In this document: piece by piece, positions 42,650-51,118 of the stretch
Position numbering within the stretch: the first letter of the stretch is position 1
How the letters are laid out: each line of letters begins with the position of its first letter
From: Pseudobdellovibrionaceae bacterium
GTDB lineage: Bacteria; Bdellovibrionota; Bdellovibrionia; Bdellovibrionales; Bdellovibrionaceae
Assembly (NCBI GenBank): GCA_016785955.1
Contig: JAEUWH010000019.1
Location: 1 to 57,758, forward strand
DNA: 57,758 nt
Direction of reading: 5' to 3'
Made by a program: the position numbers and the translations under genes
The notes under the pieces: model-generated
What the model was told of the DNA's origin: nothing
What the model saw: only the letters and a program-made list of their open reading frames with translations
The model's database searches: none

Positions 42650-43864
42650 TTACATTTGTCCTAAAATGTCTGCGTAGATTTTACCTTGAAATTCAGTGGT
42701 CACCGTCGCGGATCTATCATTGTACATGGTCACGATGACCGGACGATAAACATTATTAATTTTATCGTAAACTTTCGATCTGAATGTAACCGACTTTTCA
42801 ATTTTGCCATAATACGCCGTATTTACTCCAGGCAAAACTTTTTGTTCTTTCGGTAAAAATATTTTTAGCATCGCCGTTAAATGTCTATAGGCAGAGTCAT
42901 CAATAATCTGTTCCATCCGAACGGTCTCTTTTTGCGAATACTTATTTGTGCCAAAGGTTACATCTAAAATATATTTACCATTTTCGAAACCGATGGTTTG
43001 ACCATAGCAAGATATTTCAAAATCAATTCCGAAGAAGGCGTTCAGGACACTAGTTCGCGGACCTATTCCGTTGGATAGTTGATGCACTTTTTTACCATTG
43101 CGTAAGACTTCGCTGACTACCATGCCCATACACATTTCTGTTTTCAAGTTAGATGCAGATCTTGCGATTTTAAAGACGTCGTAATTTTCTAACTCGGATT
43201 CAAAATTAGTATCCTTAAAAAATTTCAGTAAACCTGGAGTCATTATCATTTCGACATAATTTTCGTCCATAAGGCTCACGGAATTGTGGCTTAATCCAAA
43301 CACGTGACCTAACTCATGAATCATCACCATTAAAGTTAATAGTCCTTTGCTAGAACTCCACGCCTTAGTTTCTATCTGCGGTCCCGACAATGCCAGTGGT
43401 CCCTTTTCTGGCGAAATATAAATGAAACCTTTGCCGCGCATATTAACGCGATCGTAGTCTGTCCTAACACTAACAGCCACTTTTCTATCCAAGTCCGGCA
43501 GCTGCGACATTTGTTTAAGGTCGATCAAGCCAAACTGAAGTTTTAAATCCGTCGTTGGTTTACAACTTTCCAAAGCAAAATTCAGCTTACTTAAAATAAA
43601 ATCCTGACCCCAGCCTGACTGGCCTTTAAATTGTCGCATCCAAAAGTCGATTCCCCTTTTCGTGATGCTTTCCGCTTCTGATCGGCTCAATCCAAAATTG
43701 GCTTCGTCAATCACTACACAGTATTTAATATCGGGGTTGTTATTCAAAAACCACGGGTTAACAGCGTCACCCATGATTTCGCCGCCACCGACGACCCAGC
43801 CGCCCGCGAAACTAATTTGCGTGATCGATAAAACTAAAAATAAAATGCTTTTTATGTACTTCAT
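42650..43864 (-). CDS. Secreted metzincin-type metalloprotease candidate
   Basis: The start at 43864 is preferred because AAGGA lies about 10 bases upstream and the signal peptide (MKYIKSILFLVLSITQISFA) then begins the protein; a frame extension to 43909 is less likely. The mature part begins GGWVVGGGEI. Residues 183-193 read HELGHVFGLSH, the full metzincin zinc motif HExxHxxGxxH, with a Met in SLMDEN or MIMTPG as the likely Met-turn. The C-terminal ~170 residues are an unassigned beta-rich domain. It is divergent from the TIGR02147 gene at 44051. Confidence 0.85.
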   Translation of the reverse strand: MKYIKSILFLVLSITQISFAGGWVVGGGEIMGDAVNPWFLNNNPDIKYCVVIDEANFGLSRSEAESITKRGIDFWMRQFKGQSGWGQDFILSKLNFALESCKPTTDLKLQFGLIDLKQMSQLPDLDRKVAVSVRTDYDRVNMRGKGFIYISPEKGPLALSGPQIETKAWSSSKGLLTLMVMIHELGHVFGLSHNSVSLMDENYVEMIMTPGLLKFFKDTNFESELENYDVFKIARSASNLKTEMCMGMVVSEVLRNGKKVHQLSNGIGPRTSVLNAFFGIDFEISCYGQTIGFENGKYILDVTFGTNKYSQKETVRMEQIIDDSAYRHLTAMLKIFLPKEQKVLPGVNTAYYGKIEKSVTFRSKVYDKINNVYRPVIVTMYNDRSATVTTEFQGKIYADILGQM

Positions 43865-43993
43865 ATTTCCATCCTTAAAAACAGTAGTTTGATTCAAATT
43901 TTTGTTCAATCGATAAGATCCTAAGACGTCTCTTACAAATCGTTACCTTATAGAGTCATTCTAGCCGAAGCCAGGAAATCGTAAATTATTTAG

Positions 43994-44034
43994 TTAATAA
44001 TTATTTAAAATAGTGTTAACTTTTAATTAACCAC
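43994..44034. promoter_or_regulatory. GTTAA-type repeats before a TIGR02147 gene
   Basis: The interval between the protease start and the ATG at 44051 contains GTTAATAATT near 43994, GTGTTAAC near 44015 and AATTAACCAC near 44027. GTTAAT and ATTAAC give an inverted arrangement, with GTTAAC in the middle. TTAAC also appears in the palindrome at 443-471. Confidence 0.35.
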
Positions 44035-44050
44035 TAAAGTCTAGGGAAAA

Positions 44051-44869
44051 ATGAATCTATTCGAATATACGTCATATAGAGATCTGATTAAGGACAAAAT
44101 TGTCAGCCTCAAACAGTTGAATTCAAAATACACTTTTGACGGGTTGGCTATTTCAATGAGTATCCACAAACCATATTTGTCAAAAGTGCTTAACCAAAAA
44201 GGAAACTTCACAAGCGATCAACTATTTAAATGCTGTCAGTATCTAAAACTCACTGAAATTGAACGACACTATTTCTTGGCATTGTACGAAGAAAACACGT
44301 CGACCCTGCAAGAAAGAAAAAATGTTCTTAACGACACCTTAGAAAAAATTCGCCGAAAAGCTTTGAAAAGCTCTTCGATATATAACGAAGAAGAATCCAT
44401 CGCGAATTCTTTGCAAATGACTAATTACTTTATAGATCCGCATTATCCTCTGATTCACATGTTTTTATTAATTAAGAAATATCGCGACGACCTGGATTTG
44501 ATTTCTGAAAAATTAAATATTTCCAAAGAAAAACTCAGCGAATACATCGAAAACCTTCACTATCTAAATATTATCGAAAAACGGGGACGCGATATCGTCG
44601 TTCAAAAAGAATTCGTTCGGCTTCCTGAAAATTCGCACATGATCACGGCTTTCCGCAGTTTATCTAAAGCCAAGTCATTGGAAAAAATCAATCAGACGTC
44701 CACGGACAATTATCTATCGATGCACGTATTTTTTACTGCCGACGAAAACGGCCGCAATAAAATTCAAAAGCTATTTCTGGAATTCCTAGAAGAAGCGAAA
44801 AAAATATCAGATAAATCGAAAACGGAAGACGTCCTGCAGCTTAATTTCGATTTATTGAAATGGACTTAG
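44051..44869 (+). CDS. TIGR02147/DUF4423 family regulator
   Basis: The 272-residue protein has the family start MNLFEYTSYRDLIKDKI, an HTH at about 28-60 (ISMSIHKPYLSKVLNQ) and the DUF4423 region, with a winged-helix part at about 145-180 (ISEKLNISKEKLSEYI). It is divergent from the metzincin gene, 186 bases away. This arrangement matches the pairs at 82/487 and 4444/5412. Confidence 0.85.
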   Translation: MNLFEYTSYRDLIKDKIVSLKQLNSKYTFDGLAISMSIHKPYLSKVLNQKGNFTSDQLFKCCQYLKLTEIERHYFLALYEENTSTLQERKNVLNDTLEKIRRKALKSSSIYNEEESIANSLQMTNYFIDPHYPLIHMFLLIKKYRDDLDLISEKLNISKEKLSEYIENLHYLNIIEKRGRDIVVQKEFVRLPENSHMITAFRSLSKAKSLEKINQTSTDNYLSMHVFFTADENGRNKIQKLFLEFLEEAKKISDKSKTEDVLQLNFDLLKWT

Positions 44870-44945
44870 TTTAAACTGCGCCCATCATATTTACTAGTTT
44901 TCAATTTATCGATGTCGATGCCATCAAACCAACGCGCGTTCACTG

Positions 44946-45240
44946 CTACCATGGGTGTTCCATCCCCCCAAGTGCCGTTGCCAACTTTACTTTTAATGCA
45001 CCTGCATCTATTTTATCCAACCAATCCGGTTTATCTGGATGGTCTTGTAAGTCGATGCCACTAACGAACGTTGCGTAACCACCGATAATCACCATAACTA
45101 ATAAATTGGCCACCATTGTGATATCCACCAACGGCAACACGCCCAACATCAAAACTTCTTCAGTGATTGTATTCACCGTCGCGACTAGATGAATAAGTTC
45201 CACGATGAATTTGTAAGTGTACAATAAACCCGCAACGATC
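44946..45240 (-). pseudogene. YqhA/UPF0114-family gene fragment
   Basis: The frame encodes YKFIVELIHLV, VLPLVDITMVANLLVMVIIGGY and WLDKIDAGALKVKLATAL, the middle of a YqhA-like inner-membrane protein (full length about 165). The open frame continues upstream of its TTG (IVAGLLYTYK) and is cut at about 45240, where repeat copy 2 begins. The C-terminal third is also lost. A gene broken exactly at a repeat boundary suggests insertion or recombination there. Confidence 0.65.
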
Positions 45241-45241
45241 T

Positions 45242-45361
45242 AAAAAAAATAGGTGTGAGCACAAGGCCTTGGGAACCATAAGCGAGTGTATCTGATTTGA
45301 AGATCATCAAGCAGGATGATACTCTTGCAGAGTGATAAAATACGGTTTATTTGTCCTAGCC
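45242..45361 (+). repeat. 120-bp dispersed repeat, copy 2
   Basis: Same orientation as copy 1 and about nine in ten bases identical. It keeps CAAGGCCTTG and CATC-N6-GATG. At the site where other copies read ACTTTTTGAAACT it has ACTCTTGCAGAGT, which forms a better local stem. It abuts the yqhA-like fragment. Confidence 0.9.
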
Positions 45362-45477
45362 TTGCTCGGGTCTTACATGGAAGTAGCAAACTTAGAAGCA
45401 CTTTGGACGGACATCTCGCAGAAAAGCACCCACTGAATCGGAGACACTTGATAAATTGTTGTCTCAATAGTGGTATT

Positions 45478-45645
45478 CTACATTTTATAAAATTCTACAC
45501 ATTGATTTTTTGAACTGTTTTTTAAACTATCTTTGAATTTTTTAGCAAATTCTTTAAAATACTCTACCTTATCATATTTCGGATAATTTTTATCCGAAGG
45601 AGCTTTGGGATCATAGAATACCAATTTATCTATTTTATATAACAA
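45478..45645 (-). CDS. Possible small ORF
   Basis: A frame of 55 codons with a TTG start at 45645 encodes a Lys/Tyr-rich peptide (KLVFYDPKAPSDKNYPKYDK, EFAKKFKDSLKN). It lies 10 bases after the 45656 gene. It could be a real downstream gene or the shifted tail of that gene. No ribosome site. Confidence 0.3.
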   Translation of the reverse strand: MLYKIDKLVFYDPKAPSDKNYPKYDKVEYFKEFAKKFKDSLKNSSKNQCVEFYKM

Positions 45646-45655
45646 TTCTGCTTTT

Positions 45656-46567
45656 TTAAGACTCTATGTCGGATGAAAGAATTTTTTGTAGATGCATAAA
45701 AAGATTTTTGCCGCTAACTTCTAGTATCGCATCAGGATATGAGAGCTCTGGTTGAAAATACTTTTGATCAACTTTTCTCGTGCCAAATAAATTTCTGTAT
45801 GCCCTTTCATGAATTGGACTACTAACATCAATAATAAAAATGGTTTTTTCTAGAGTTCTGTTGTCATGCATATAAGAATCTATTAACCACTTAAATATGG
45901 CATTTCGAACTTTTCTCAGTTCTGCAGAGTTAAGGTCAAAACTTAGGGAATATTTACCAATTTCAAAAATTCTGTAATTTGCATTTCTAAGAGCGGTAAA
46001 ATAGGCGGTTTCAATTTGTTTTGACTTTAAAATCTCTTCAGCAGGCAAGCTCCCTCTGTTCCCATCAATTACTCTTAGGAAGCCAACGAGCTTTCCTTCT
46101 GCTGATTCAACTCCAGCGTAACCAAGTTGGTTGTTTTTATAAAAATCATTAAAGTTTTTCTCATCAAGCTCAGATACAATTTCTTTTTCAGACTCAGAAA
46201 GCCTTTTGCCATAACTCCGGTGGACAAGGTCAATACCACGGCTTGCATCGTTAGCCCACGAGGGATCAGAGAAAATCTCTCCTTGAAGCCCGAATCCTCG
46301 GGGTAGGCTTGCCCATCTGGAGGTAGTCTGTTGAGCTCCAAAAGTCACATTAGACTGATGAACTTGACCATGATAATACCACCAGCCATCCCACCAATTA
46401 GTGCCTAATTTTGGTGGTTGTCCGTCTTTAAATACGACACCTGTCAGTTTAAAATTCTTGATAAGATGTTTGTTTTGAATTGGCCCATATAACTTTAAAC
46501 ACTGAATATTCGCGTTTGATATAAGACTAAATAGTATTAAAAGTGATAGGATTTTATCACAAGGCAT
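45656..46567 (-). CDS. Exported GNAT-like protein
   Basis: The 303-residue product has a signal-peptide-like start (KILSLLILFSLISNANIQC). The central region contains GYAGVESAEGKLVGFLRVID, RIFEIGKYSLSF and HERAYRNLFGTRK, which look like strands and the acyl-CoA loop of an N-acetyltransferase-type fold. An exported GNAT would be unusual, as acetyl-CoA is cytosolic. The hydrophobic start may instead be a cytosolic N-terminus or a mis-set start. The sequence is AT-rich compared with the 9-30 kb genes. Confidence 0.5.
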   Translation of the reverse strand: MPCDKILSLLILFSLISNANIQCLKLYGPIQNKHLIKNFKLTGVVFKDGQPPKLGTNWWDGWWYYHGQVHQSNVTFGAQQTTSRWASLPRGFGLQGEIFSDPSWANDASRGIDLVHRSYGKRLSESEKEIVSELDEKNFNDFYKNNQLGYAGVESAEGKLVGFLRVIDGNRGSLPAEEILKSKQIETAYFTALRNANYRIFEIGKYSLSFDLNSAELRKVRNAIFKWLIDSYMHDNRTLEKTIFIIDVSSPIHERAYRNLFGTRKVDQKYFQPELSYPDAILEVSGKNLFMHLQKILSSDIES

Positions 46568-46657
46568 ATTTAGACATAGCGCAAAGATTTTGCCAGATGT
46601 TAAGGTAAAGTAATCAGCGTCAGTAAGAGAATAGTCATGTGTCTATCTATTCGTCAA

Positions 46658-47248
46658 TTAAGAGAGCAATAGCAAGATCTCATGAGTCGTTTTTTTGATG
46701 CGAGAATCAATATCCTGTTCTGTTGGCTCTATAATCATTTTAAAAATCTCACCAACGAGTAAACTATGTATGGTAATTGCTTTTTCTTTGGGATTTTTAA
46801 TATTCCAGCTATTTTCACGATTTCCCTGTGCAATAAGGGCGTGTATACGAAGAGTTCCATCATTTTTAATTTTCTGATAAACTTCCATAGCTGATCTGGA
46901 TGTCATAGCGTAATAATAAAGTCCTATAAGTAGCGCATCTTTTTTCCTGTTTTTATAAGAGTATTGCATATTTTGCTCTACCATTGATACAAGTTGTATT
47001 TTAGCTGACAGTAAAGAGTTCGAATGACCGTCTATTGCGGCTTGGGCTTCTTGAACCCAATGAAGACAAGCGGAAGTAATGATATAATTCATAGACTTAA
47101 AGTGTTTGTATATCCCTTGCTGACTTATGCCGACTTTATTGCTGATATCATTTAAAGTAATAGAATAAAATCCTTTTGCAAAAACCAAGTCTGTAAAAGC
47201 TTTTAAAATAAATAGCCGAGTATTTTCACCTTTTGATACTTTCCTCAT
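46658..47248 (-). CDS. TetR-family regulator
   Basis: The 196-residue protein has the TetR HTH near residues 25-65 (ITLNDISNKVGISQQGIYKHF), then a helical ligand-binding domain. It is divergent from the small secreted protein gene at 47389. A 16-base palindrome lies in between, a likely operator. A transport or envelope target is possible but not visible. Confidence 0.85.
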   Translation of the reverse strand: MRKVSKGENTRLFILKAFTDLVFAKGFYSITLNDISNKVGISQQGIYKHFKSMNYIITSACLHWVQEAQAAIDGHSNSLLSAKIQLVSMVEQNMQYSYKNRKKDALLIGLYYYAMTSRSAMEVYQKIKNDGTLRIHALIAQGNRENSWNIKNPKEKAITIHSLLVGEIFKMIIEPTEQDIDSRIKKTTHEILLLLS

Positions 47249-47293
47249 AAGTTATTATAATCATAAAAAACATTAAAATTCATATTTTTAACT

Positions 47294-47309
47294 AAAATGT
47301 TAACATTTT
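47294..47309. promoter_or_regulatory. 16-bp perfect palindrome, probable TetR operator
   Basis: AAAATGTTAACATTTT is fully self-complementary and lies 46 bases before the TetR gene start and 80 bases before the secreted protein gene. Confidence 0.5.
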
Positions 47310-47388
47310 TAACTTTTTAGTTGACTTTATTAACATATAGCGTCATTATGATTTTCACAACGCTCAACCAAATCCTCAAGGAGATTAT

Positions 47389-47737
47389 ATGAAAAAAAAT
47401 GTCAACAATTCTTATCACTATGCTAATAGCATCAACAACTTTTGCATCTGGGTTTGCTGTCTGCACAGCTACTTGCTTAATTAGCTTTCCCGGAAATGAG
47501 CTAGGTGGGTTAAAAACTAATGTCACAAGCGCTGGAAATTCAAAGCCTGAAGCGCTCTTGAAATTATCTCAAAAATGTGACGAGCTTACCGTCGCTTCAA
47601 AAAAAACATGGGGATTCACCGATAGAACTACTGGACAGCTAATTACTAGCTTCGACGGTTCTCCTGGTGGATCATGGCAAGGTACAGGGAGATATATAAA
47701 ATTAGATTTTAATGTTTCAGCTGCTTGTGCAGAATAA
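47389..47737 (+). CDS. Small secreted cysteine protein with poly-A frameshift at its start
   Basis: The strong ribosome site AAGGAG serves the ATG at 47389, but that frame stops after about 31 codons. A second ATG at 47399, in another frame, encodes a clear signal peptide (MSTILITMLIASTTFASG) and about 95 mature residues with Cys residues in AVCTATCLI, KCDEL and SAACAE. Between the two ATGs is a run of eight A (47392-47399). Removing one A would give MKKMSTILI... in one frame. So the gene is either switched off by slippage, translated from the second ATG, or affected by a sequencing error. Confidence 0.6.
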
Positions 47738-47815
47738 TTTCTGCAAATACAAGCCACATTATGGCTAGTATAATTTTTTGAGTCAGTTTCTCATGACTGA
47801 CCAGTTGAGCTTAAA

Positions 47816-47935
47816 GGCTAGGACAAACAAACCGTATTTTATTAGTTTCAAAAAGTATCATCCTACATGATGGTCTTCTAATCAGATACACTCGCTTATG
47901 GTTCTCAAGGCCTTGTGCTCACACCTATTCTCTTT
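47816..47935 (-). repeat. 120-bp dispersed repeat, copy 3 (inverted)
   Basis: Reverse complement of copies 1 and 2, starting GGCTAGGACAAA and ending CCTATTCTCTTT. It keeps CAAGGCCTTG and the CATC-N6-GATG stem with a changed loop. A 12-bp hairpin starts 4 bases after it. Confidence 0.88.
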
Positions 47936-47938
47936 ACA

Positions 47939-47971
47939 AAGAACGAAAAGGGTGAAGATCTTTTCGTTCTT
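47939..47971. terminator. 12-bp perfect hairpin beside repeat copy 3
   Basis: AAGAACGAAAAG (47939-47950) and CTTTTCGTTCTT (47960-47971) form a perfect stem with a 9-base loop. It could terminate transcription from the secreted-protein gene reading through copy 3. On the other strand it lies in a short open frame beginning MKVGDTVEIL, probably a relic. Confidence 0.45.
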
Positions 47972-48436
47972 CATTAAAATTTCTACGGTATCACCGACTT
48001 TCATAAAGGGAGTCTCTGCAAATTATTTATCCAATAACCATTTCCAGGCGGGCACCACTTTATTTGATTTCAGGCTACCTGACTTTATTTTGCATATAAA
48101 GCTTCCTTTCTAGGGCAGATGTATGCACGTATTGACTCATAGATAAACGATACCAAGGAGCGGTCAGTTGTAATCGCATTGACTTGAATTAAAGGTAACT
48201 TTGGAAGGTTACAGGGTTTTGAGTCAGTTCGACCCCGTGATTAGTTGGACAGGACGATCGCGTATACAATTATTGCCATAACTATGTGTTAAACCTATTT
48301 ACACCGTATATACTTAATATTCCTAGTACTTAGTTAAAGTCCTATATAAATGTAGAAATGTTTAACAAAAAATAGGCCCATTTCTATATGGCATCTTCTT
48401 GCAGCATTTTAAAATCTAAAGCAATGGAGTTACACA
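47972..48436. other. Gene-free interval
   Basis: No convincing gene. It contains relic-like fragments and the promoter of the secreted protein at 48437. A short pattern CGGTCAGTTG near 48154 resembles CTGACCGGTTGA-type strings near 48996 and 57615. Confidence 0.35.
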
Positions 48437-48919
48437 ATGAAATCATATATTTTTACTTTAATTTTTATAATGGGACTACATTTTTGTATTGCTGAAACGA
48501 TAACTGTTACACCCTCGGTTCTTTTAGGAAATGGAATTACATATACCAAAGGCCCATTCGAAGCGAATTTAGAACTACTTAAAGCAGCCCAAGCGAGGAC
48601 TCAGCATGCAGGAAGTCTTTTAAAGCAGTTTAATAATAAAATCCAAGTTACCGGCAGTGATTTAATTAGTATGTTTTGGTCCTGGAATTACTTAAAGGGG
48701 CAACTTCAGGTCGATGCAGATAGAATGAGAGTACTATACGGAAACCGTCTTTCTCCGGCAGATAGTGATTTTTTATTGGAAGTAGCAAAAGGAACGATAC
48801 AAGGGTTTAAAAGTTATCCTGACATTGCAACTCTAAGATATAACGTAAGTAATTATGATTTTATAACGCGCCTATATAATATTGTTCTTGATGTAATGAA
48901 ATTGGAAACCGGAAAATAG
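48437..48919 (+). CDS. Small secreted protein of unknown function
   Basis: The 160-residue product has a signal peptide (MKSYIFTLIFIMGLHFCIA, cleavage about 19) and a helical mature domain (AQARTQHAGSLLKQF, TRLYNIVLDVMKLETGK). AATGGAG precedes the ATG. No cysteines in the mature part and no recognised family. It lies between repeat copies 3 and 4, so it may be carried as cargo. Confidence 0.65.
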   Translation: MKSYIFTLIFIMGLHFCIAETITVTPSVLLGNGITYTKGPFEANLELLKAAQARTQHAGSLLKQFNNKIQVTGSDLISMFWSWNYLKGQLQVDADRMRVLYGNRLSPADSDFLLEVAKGTIQGFKSYPDIATLRYNVSNYDFITRLYNIVLDVMKLETGK

Positions 48920-49313
48920 AAGAATAGTTTTTGCTTTGTCCTTTTTGAATTAAATTGGTTAATATTTTGAGCGATCAACAAACCCTCCGTTACTGACCGG
49001 TCGTCGAGTGCTTGCTCGACTTTGAAAATGAGCAACGCTGATTGTCTCGGGAGAGTTCTTTAGCCCTGATTACGAGGATAGGTCTCAACGGACAGCATTT
49101 GTGCGTTTATTTCGTCCCAATCCTTAACCAGCAGCTTAGTCAGAAGGCCTAGGACAAATAAACCGTACTTTATCAGTTTCAAAAAGTATCATCCTACTTG
49201 ATGACCTTCAAATCAGATACACTAACTTACGCTTCCCAAGAGCTGTGCCCTCCCCTATTCTCTTTAATTTTCGGCCGCATCGCTCGCACGCAAGCATATT
49301 CTTGCTCCTTGGG
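48920..49313. other. Interval holding repeat copy 4
   Basis: No gene. Copy 4 occupies 49146-49266. The string CTGACCGGTC near 48996 is similar to CTGACCGGTT near 57614. Confidence 0.4.
49146..49266 (-). repeat. 120-bp dispersed repeat, copy 4 (inverted, most diverged)
   Basis: Same orientation as copy 3. It has lost the CAAGGCCTTG palindrome (reads CTCTTGGG on the repeat strand) but keeps CATC-N6-GATG and both ends. It ends 48 bases from the stop of the Rieske oxygenase, the last gene of the terpene operon. Confidence 0.85.
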
Positions 49314-50444
49314 CTACTTATACTTGAGGTCGACTTTCGAGCCCAGTGCTTTTTCAATATTATGGTGAAAAAGCGGCAGCTGAGATTCAAGTCGAGTGAA
49401 AATAAACTGACTATTTTCCGGAGAGCCCAATCCTAATTGGACATTTTCTAGGACAGTAACATCCTGAGAGATAATGACCTTTAAAAAATCTACTTTCTTT
49501 TCGATATCTCGAAGATCCTCTAAGGCTTTTTGAGGAACTAGTGGAATGTAGCTAACTCTAGTTTCCTGAATTGAAACTGGAGTCAGAGAAATCAGCGCCG
49601 CGTGATCATTGTAATAGAGCAGAAATGTCGACGGAAAAATGAAATACATCAGTTGCGCCCAACTTAAAACCTCCGCGTTCTCGTTTGGCTTTTTCAAAGG
49701 CACGATCGTTCTAACATTTTCATCGAAATTGTCACTCAGGCTCAAATTAGGATAGGATAGCTGAGCCAAATAAGGTGCGTGCGCATACGCAAAGTGATAC
49801 ACTTCTAAAAAAGCTTCTACTCCTAGCTTCCAATTGAATTTTCCAATGAAACTGTGTTCTGGCAGCGCATGCTCAAGGGCAATACCTAATTCATCCTGGT
49901 CATTTTCAAAAAATTTGAATGCAACAGCTAATTTGTCGGCATCGGTGCCTCGATCAAGGATTACCCAAATCATGCCGAAAAATTCATGGCAGGGATACTC
50001 GAGCAGACGTAATACATTTTCAGACTGTGATTTCAGTCCCAATTCCGTTGAAATTGGACTTAACTTGCCCTGGTCCGAATATGTCCAGCCATGGTAAGGG
50101 CATACTATCTTTTTACAATTCGATCCTGAATCTTCGCTTACGAACCTGGCTCCACGATGACGGCACATATTCAAAAAAATTCTGACCTGACCATCTTCCC
50201 CTCGTATCGCCAGCAAAGACAGTCCAGACAATTGACTCACAAAAAAGTCACCTCGATTTTTAAGCCTATTGGAAGGGCAAAATGGAAGCGGCTTTTTCTT
50301 TATAACATACCGAACTTCCGAATCGTAACGGGTTATACTTAGATAAGATTCTGTCGAAATTGTCCTGATCCTATCGCCAAGCTCTAGTGTTTTATTTTCA
50401 ATATGCTCTAACGTTTTTTGTGTCAGTTCCTTCAGTGACCTCAC
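49314..50444 (-). CDS. Rieske non-heme iron oxygenase, alpha subunit
   Basis: The 376-residue protein has the Rieske [2Fe-2S] ligands C94-x-H96 (NMCRHRG) and C115-x2-H118 (CPYHGW). In the catalytic domain the mononuclear iron site is visible as VEAFLEVYHFAYAH, with H217 and H222. Such enzymes hydroxylate or demethylate hydrophobic substrates using electrons from a reductase not found here. It is the last of five coupled genes (start overlaps the GST-like stop by four bases), so it probably oxidises the terpene product late in the pathway. Confidence 0.9.
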   Translation of the reverse strand: MRSLKELTQKTLEHIENKTLELGDRIRTISTESYLSITRYDSEVRYVIKKKPLPFCPSNRLKNRGDFFVSQLSGLSLLAIRGEDGQVRIFLNMCRHRGARFVSEDSGSNCKKIVCPYHGWTYSDQGKLSPISTELGLKSQSENVLRLLEYPCHEFFGMIWVILDRGTDADKLAVAFKFFENDQDELGIALEHALPEHSFIGKFNWKLGVEAFLEVYHFAYAHAPYLAQLSYPNLSLSDNFDENVRTIVPLKKPNENAEVLSWAQLMYFIFPSTFLLYYNDHAALISLTPVSIQETRVSYIPLVPQKALEDLRDIEKKVDFLKVIISQDVTVLENVQLGLGSPENSQFIFTRLESQLPLFHHNIEKALGSKVDLKYK

Positions 50445-51118
50445 CGCACAAACTCCGGAAAAAGAATTCGTTCTATTCGATGCGAATAGCTCACCAGGTT
50501 TTTCTGAGCCAGGACCGCTTTTTTTAATTCGCTTTCAATGGGTTGCTTTATCACCGTAATTAAAAATGCGTAAATAGTTGCATCCAATTTCGAAAACTCA
50601 TCACCTGCAAAATAAGTTCGGTCTGAAAGTATCTCTGAAAGCGCACATATATCTTGTCGTCCCAGCTCATAAACCTCATCGGCGGTATGACGACCGATCC
50701 CCTGGAAAAAGGCTTGCCTTCTTAGGCGATACCTTAAAAAACGCAGAATTGGTTTTCCCAAAAGAAATGGAAACATAGATTCAAAGTCCCGCGTCAAAAC
50801 GGCAAAACCATTCGAATCAATCCAACGGCTGTATAGCAAAATAAAATACAAATGCTCTTCCAGCATTCTTTGTATAGCGATGCCTTGACCACTGGTCCGT
50901 GACGAATCCAAGTAATCTAAAATAAATGTGGAATCGGGAACAATGTTTTTCCCATCTTGAATAAAAGGCATTTTCCCTTTGGGCCCCTGAGCCGGATTTT
51001 TTTCCACAATCACGCGGTAAGGAATCTTTTTACTTCTCAGATACGCTTCCACTTTGATGCAAAATGGACTTAGGCTAGGCAAGCCCCAAACGGCGGGGTA
51101 CTGGTGAAGTTTAATCAT
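50441..51118 (-). CDS. Glutathione S-transferase-like protein
   Basis: The start at 51118 (MIKLHQYPAVWGLPSLSPFC) is chosen because it begins the thioredoxin-like domain. An upstream extension to 51154 overlaps the previous gene more. The 225-residue protein has KGKMPFIQDG and VPDSTFILDYL, typical of the GST N-domain (the Pro and the Glu/Asp-Ser pair), and a helical C-domain with FSKLDATIYAFL. In the operon it may open or conjugate an epoxide made by the oxygenases, or act as an isomerase. Confidence 0.82.
   Translation of the reverse strand: MIKLHQYPAVWGLPSLSPFCIKVEAYLRSKKIPYRVIVEKNPAQGPKGKMPFIQDGKNIVPDSTFILDYLDSSRTSGQGIAIQRMLEEHLYFILLYSRWIDSNGFAVLTRDFESMFPFLLGKPILRFLRYRLRRQAFFQGIGRHTADEVYELGRQDICALSEILSDRTYFAGDEFSKLDATIYAFLITVIKQPIESELKKAVLAQKNLVSYSHRIERILFPEFVR

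Noticed and set aside
47317-47526. 69-codon minus-strand frame opposite the small secreted gene
   Set aside because: It is antisense to a sequence with a strong ribosome site and signal peptide and has no features of its own.
41081-49266. Integron attC array (the 120-bp repeats are close in size to Vibrio VCR)
   Set aside because: Copies occur in both orientations, lack visible GTTRRRY/RYYYAAC core sites, and there is no integron integrase in the window.
49834-50342. Several plus-strand frames inside the Rieske oxygenase gene
   Set aside because: They are shadows of a gene with intact Rieske and iron-site motifs on the other strand.
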